64,000 nt of DNA, taken from assembly GCF_020360975.1 (NCBI RefSeq), contig NW_025408667.1, positions 10,540,001 through 10,604,000 on the forward strand, written 5' to 3'. This DNA is from Hirsutella rhossiliensis. Lineage: Eukaryota > Ascomycota > Sordariomycetes > Hypocreales > Ophiocordycipitaceae. Shown here one piece after another: positions 59,785 to 64,000 of this stretch (the first letter of the stretch is position 1; every line of letters begins with the position of its first letter). Both the position numbers and the translations under genes were made by a program. The notes beneath the pieces were generated by a model. It worked only from the letters and a program-made list of their open reading frames with translations, ran no database searches and was not told the origin of the DNA.

Positions 59785-62124
59785 TTATAATACGTACCTT
59801 CGGTGGCATGACTCCTCGTCTTCCTTACTGAACTCCTTGCTTAGGTACCCGTCTAGCCGCACCGTCGCCGCCTTGCCCGGTCGCCTAAGCACCTGCACCC
59901 AGCCCTTCCCTGCCGCGCAGCCCTCTGCGAGGGGTATCTCGCCCCAGCCCGCCCTGCTGTCGGCGCTGCCGCCGGCCCGCCTCAGCCTTATAAGTGACGT
60001 ATAGTCGTAGAGGCAAAGCCGTTGTAGGAGCTCCCCCCTGTGACGGTAGGCCTCGACGAGGGGAATTCTCGGCCCGGCCTCCTCCACGACGACCGTCTCG
60101 TCCGGCGCGTCGCCTGTCGCCTCCGCGCCGCTTGCCCGTTGGAGATGCCTCCACCGGCGGAAGACGGCCCAGTAGAGCTGGTTCGCATTGACGTACGCCC
60201 ACGCCGAGCCGCTGCTGAACTCCGCCGGATACCCTAGGAGGTGGGCTATTACCTCAACCTGCGAGAGTGGCCGCTCTGTGAAGACCCGGTTCGCTACCTT
60301 GAGTAGGAACGTCCTCGTCTTATTCCTCCCTATAGTAGGCTCTGGCCCTATCGCTACCTCCTCGTTAGCCCTGGGCCCTCTCCTCTCGCTCTTGCCCTCG
60401 CTACTACTGCCGCTGTTCTCTTCTATTAGCTCCCCCTCTAGCGTCGGGAGGAACTCGGCCGCCGCGGCCACCCGCTTCCACGCCGGGTCCTCGACCTTGG
60501 TCGCGTAGTTGGTGATGTAGTAGATCAGGGCCATAGTCTTACGCTGCGTCGCGATGAACGAGATATCGTGGTTGTGCCGCAGCCCGACCGCCATCGCCCT
60601 GTTCCACCGGTTGACCATGTTATGCGTGCGCCGGACCTCGAGCACCCCGTCCGTCGTCAGCGCCGTCCTCTCCACCAGCCTCCACGGCGCCTTGAACCGG
60701 CAGAGGTTCCCCGCGCGCCCCGCCGCCGAGCGAGTACTTTACGCAGGTCGCGCTGTGCGTGTGGACCTGCGTCGCGCCCGCGCAGAAGTTGGCCTCCTCG
60801 TTGAAGGCGTCTGTGAAGCGCGCGACGTCGTCGAGCCGCGACGATATGTCCGCCGTCGCCGACCTCTCCGCCTGCACGGCGCAGTAGCCTTCTGCGTCTA
60901 GCTCCTGTGGCCCCGGGTTAGCCTAGAACCCTCTCCTCTGTCCGTACCGAGTGGCATATATCTGGAGGGCCTTCTCTAGAACCTTATCGCTGCCTTACCT
61001 CGGAGAAGACGCTGTCTACGTAGCGGACGATTCGCTCCCGGCACGCCGCCTGCTCCTCCGTGTCGGCGCCCGCGAGCGCCTCGCCGAGGCCCCTGTTGCC
61101 CCTTAGCCAGAGGAGCCCGTGGAGGTGGAGGGCACCTCGCTCGTTCGTCTCCACGGCCCCGTAGTAGGCCCCGACGTGCCCGAACACCGACTCCTCCCCG
61201 GTCCGGACGTAGTGCTCGAAGAAGAGCGTCATCTCCCGGTGGAAAAAGACGGCCGAGCTCATCGGGTCCGATATGGCGAGCCGCGTCCGCTTATACGCGT
61301 TCCCGAGGTCCCTTAGGAAGGCCTCGGCCGCGTCGGGGTCACGGGCGCGGTACGCCGCCAGCCGTAGCTTTACTAGGTTCGTGATGTCGTTCGGGTTCAG
61401 CGTGAACCAGATGACCGGCACCCCGTACCTAATAATAAGGGAGAGTATCTTCTTCCGCATGCCTAGGCGGCTCTCCCCTGGACATGGGCTGCCTGTGCCC
61501 GAACACCGAGAGGGACCGGAGGAGCTCCGTCACCCCGTCGTCGCTAGTCTTGCCCGTAGCCTCGAGCTCGACCTTCGCCGCCTCGAGTCTCTGCGTCGTT
61601 AACGACTTTAGCAGGCCCTCGACCCTTGCAAAGTTCTTCCTCGTCACGCCCAGCATACTAGCCTGGCGATTCCTGGACCGTACGCCCATGTTGAAGACGA
61701 GGAAGGCGAATATGGGGTGCGTCGCGAACCGCCCGCCGTGGCGCCGTAGTACGACGTCGGCCCAGGCTTGTAGGTTCATGTTCCGCGTCGACGTGAGGCC
61801 CTCGGCGACCCGCTCCGCCTCGCCGCCCCGCCGGCCGGCGGCCGCGGCCGCGCCCTCGCCCGCGGCGGCCTCGTCGGCGAGCCTCGGCCCGCCTAGCCCA
61901 AAGGGCAACAGGGTCGGGAAGGCCCTGGCGAAGAAGGACGCGTCTGCCGAGTCGGCAAATTCGTCTCCGCGCCGCACCTGTATGTAGGGCTCGCTGTCGC
62001 CGCCACGGCCGCTGCTCCTCGCCGCCCCTCCCGCCGCCCCTCCCGCCGCCATGTTGACCCATGTCCTCGGGCCTATGGTCCCGATAGCCTCGCGGGCGAA
62101 GCGGATCTTATCGGCGTCCGCCAC
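59785..62124 (-). CDS. Helitron Rep (HUH endonuclease) domain, in three frames
   Basis: 62124-61429: YIQVRRGDEFADSADASFFARAFPTLLPFG and SRNRQASMLGVTRKNF, the Helitron-like N-terminal domain. 61460-60984: VIWFTLNPNDITN, then the HUH motif in GALHLHGLLWLRG (61127-61119). 60675-59785: ALIYYITNYATK with two Tyr in the catalytic position (60522-60505), then a region joining to the helicase. Rep nicks and religates single strands during rolling-circle transposition. Frameshifts near 61440 and 60700-60980 separate the pieces, so activity is doubtful unless these are sequence errors. Confidence 0.85.
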
Positions 62125-62170
62125 CTCGCGCCCCGTCGGGGGAACATGCCGGACGACGTTACCTCGTTAA

Positions 62171-63330
62171 TTATGTCCCCTCCTCTTCGGGCCTAGCGCC
62201 CTCTAGATCCTCGCCGTTACCCGCCCCTCGTACGTAGTCGGGCCGGCCCTCGGCGGGGTCCCGGCCCTGCCTTAGCATCGCAAGCACCTCCTCGATCTCG
62301 ACGACGCCCTCGTCGTCCATGGCCCGCTCCGTCGGCGGCACCAGCTGCGCCGTCCGCGTCCTCTCGCGCGCCGACGGCTCGTTGTGCTCGAGCCGCTCCC
62401 ACACCGCCGCCGGCACCCCGTGCGCCGGCTCCCCCCAGCTGTCCATCTCGGCCGTGTCGACCTCGACCTCGCTATAGTGCGGGTTATTCTCCTTAAGCCA
62501 CGCCAACGCCCTTTCCACCGGCCGCCGCCGTACAGACAGCAGGCCGGACAAGTCCCGCGGCCCGGGCCTCGGCGCCCTGCCACGAGACGTGGATCTCGTC
62601 CATGACCCGGAGCAGCGGGTGCGGGAGCACCTGGTCGCGAGCCCTGGACGTCGTTTGGGAACACCGTGATGTGGCCCTTGACGTGCCTCGGGTACCTCAC
62701 GCCCTGCCTCTGGCCGCCGGGGATGCTGTACTTCGTCACGAAGCCGTAGCATGAGTTGAGCGCGATCAGCTTCTCCTCGACCGGCGTCAGGCCCTTGAGC
62801 TCGTCCGGGTAGACGTGCTCGCAGCCGAGCCGCCGGTGGAGGTGCATCGCCGCCGATGCGCCGTCGCGCCCGACCCGCCGCGCGCACTCGGCGCACACCG
62901 GCACCGGCGCGCCCTCGGGGAAGCAGCTTCGGCACCCGAACGGCGACCGCCCGCCTCCCTGCGCCGCGCCGTGCCGCGACCAGCCCTCCCACGCCATCTC
63001 CTGAGCTCCACCTGGCCTGCTTCCGGTAGCATAGCGTGCACGTCGCGGTCGGTAGCGTGCCGGCGTCGTGGAACGCCCGGTAGAACCTCCGCACTGTCCT
63101 GACCTCCCTTCCCGCGGCACCGGCGCGCACCACGCCCGCTCGTCGGCCAGCCTCTCACCCGCCTCGAACTCCTCTTCGAGGCCCCGCAGCACGTCCGCCA
63201 GGTCCTCGGCCTGCATCTGCCTTGGCCTTGGCCGCCTCTGGTCGCCGCGACTCCGTTTTGCCTCGGTCTGTCCGCTGGCGGCGTTGCCCTTCCTCTTCTG
63301 TCTCTCTCGAGGTAGCGGGCCTCTCGTCAT
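62171..63330 (-). CDS. Helitron N-terminal domain (DUF6570-like)
   Basis: It starts at ATG 63330 (MTRGPLPRERQKRKG…). It then has a Cys-rich zinc-like patch (FGCRSCFPEGAPVPVCAEC), GLTPVEEKLIALNSCYGFVTKYSI and VRYPRHVKGHITVFPNDVQ. After a frameshift near 62640 it continues RDLSGLLSVRRRPVERALAWLKENNPHYSEVEVDTAEMDSWG to 62171. This is the region preceding Rep in many fungal Helitron proteins. A further one-base shift near 62172 would join it to the Rep part (DIINEVTSSGMF…). Confidence 0.75.
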
Positions 63331-64000
63331 CCCATCTATATCCGATTAGACATCTATATATATATACCTTGGCACCGTTCATAGTCCTTACCTGCGCGTT
63401 GGCCTTCTATTGCCTCGCCAGGCCCTACAGCCTCAGCCGTGTCCCCTATAGCGCTCTCCATCGTGGCTACTGGCCGAGGCAGGATATCCCGAGGCGCCTG
63501 TTGACTTGCCGTGGGGCCTAGGGACGGCCCGGCCATGCTTGACGCGCGGCCGCCATGTCTTGCCTCGATTTCTTTGCCAACCGGGCTGCGCTTTCTCTTC
63601 TGTCTCTGTCCAGGGGGCGGCGGGCCCATCGTCGTCTCATCTACATCACGTTAACCACCTCTCTCCGTCGACCGACCCTGGGAGCCTGCTTGGGAACTAT
63701 ACCGGCGCGTTGGCTTTTCATTTCTGCACTGGGCTTTGCGCCCTCGGCCGCGTCCCCCGTGGCACCCTCTGGCCCGCTCCCCGGCCAGGGCTGTATCCTC
63801 TGAAGCTGTCTTTGCCGTGCCGCCGGACCTAGGGCCGGGCCTGCCGCGCTCCATGGCTGTGTCGCTAGAGCCTCCCCCGATGTCGGCCGCGGCTGGATAT
63901 CCCGGAACAGCGGCTGCTGGCTTCTGTCGATCCGCTGCTGCCTTGGCCGCCCCGGCCTCCTTCCTGCCCGGGCGGCGCCTCGGCCGGAGCTTGGCGGCGT
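63331..64000 (-). other. 5' region of the right Helitron
   Basis: GC-rich and non-coding as far as I can see, homologous to 55536-56210. A (TA)n tract at 63352-63368 sits 20-40 bp before the start codon and may serve as a TATA element. Confidence 0.5.

Larger units (their letters stand above)
57003..64000 (-). mobile_element. Helitron-related element, Rep and helicase bearing, runs off the window
   Basis: Minus-strand order: 5' region (64000-63331), N-terminal domain (63330-62171), Rep (62124-59785), Pif1-like helicase (59406-57304), 3' region to about 57003. Near the 3' edge is a hairpin GCAACCCCGCACGGGTTGC (57020-57040), the kind of structure found before Helitron 3' ends; a CTRR end could not be fixed. 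Confidence 0.75.

Noticed and set aside
43396..64000. A complete Starship element with cargo
   Set aside because: Only a disrupted DUF3435 gene is visible. No terminal direct repeats, no coherent cargo and no empty-site comparison are available.

Overview
The window reads as a transposon-rich stretch of a filamentous ascomycete genome (Pezizomycotina; a Sordariomycete is my guess, not shown). Grounds: short introns of about 45-60 bp with GT..AG ends and CTAA-type branch points, a Tad-clade LINE, Fot1/pogo transposases, a DUF3435 ('FluG domain') tyrosine recombinase, fungal copia and gypsy elements, and an AA11-type lytic polysaccharide monooxygenase. Nothing looks bacterial, and I see no rRNA, canonical tRNA or CRISPR array.

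Layout. 1-13 kb: a JmjC-like gene and a following unknown gene, partly duplicated as a direct repeat (2298-5660 and 9707-12213). An intron-containing gene with a PD-(D/E)XK nuclease signature (6596-7456) lies between the copies. 13-21 kb: a pogo 3' remnant cut by a gypsy element (LTR, self-priming site, gag and protease only), a second pogo remnant, an intact thioredoxin gene (19563-19880) and a solo LTR. 21-29 kb: two decayed copia elements in opposite orientations. 29-36 kb: an intact LPMO gene, three pogo remnants, several LTR relics and an unknown coiled-coil gene. 36-43 kb: an apparently intact Tad-like LINE (ORF1 and ORF2 uninterrupted) and a tRNA-headed SINE sharing its tail, three copies of one 12-bp target site marking the junctions. 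43-46 kb: a DUF3435 recombinase gene, the family of Starship captains, with two introns but several breaks. 47.6-52.5 kb: an unknown gene split by a 3.9-kb hAT element with perfect 8-bp target duplications. 52.5-64 kb: two tandem, visibly more GC-rich Helitron relatives on the minus strand. The left one is an internal-deletion derivative; the right one carries Rep and Pif1-like helicase domains and runs off the window.

How it fits together: most coding capacity belongs to mobile elements, many nested in one another and dated relative to each other by target-site duplications. The likely host genes are the thioredoxin, the LPMO, the nuclease-like gene, the JmjC-like gene and a few unknowns.

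A caution on 'broken' genes: many frameshifts are one-base changes in short homopolymers, even between near-identical repeat copies. Some may be consensus errors rather than decay. All calls come from reading the sequence; no database search was run.
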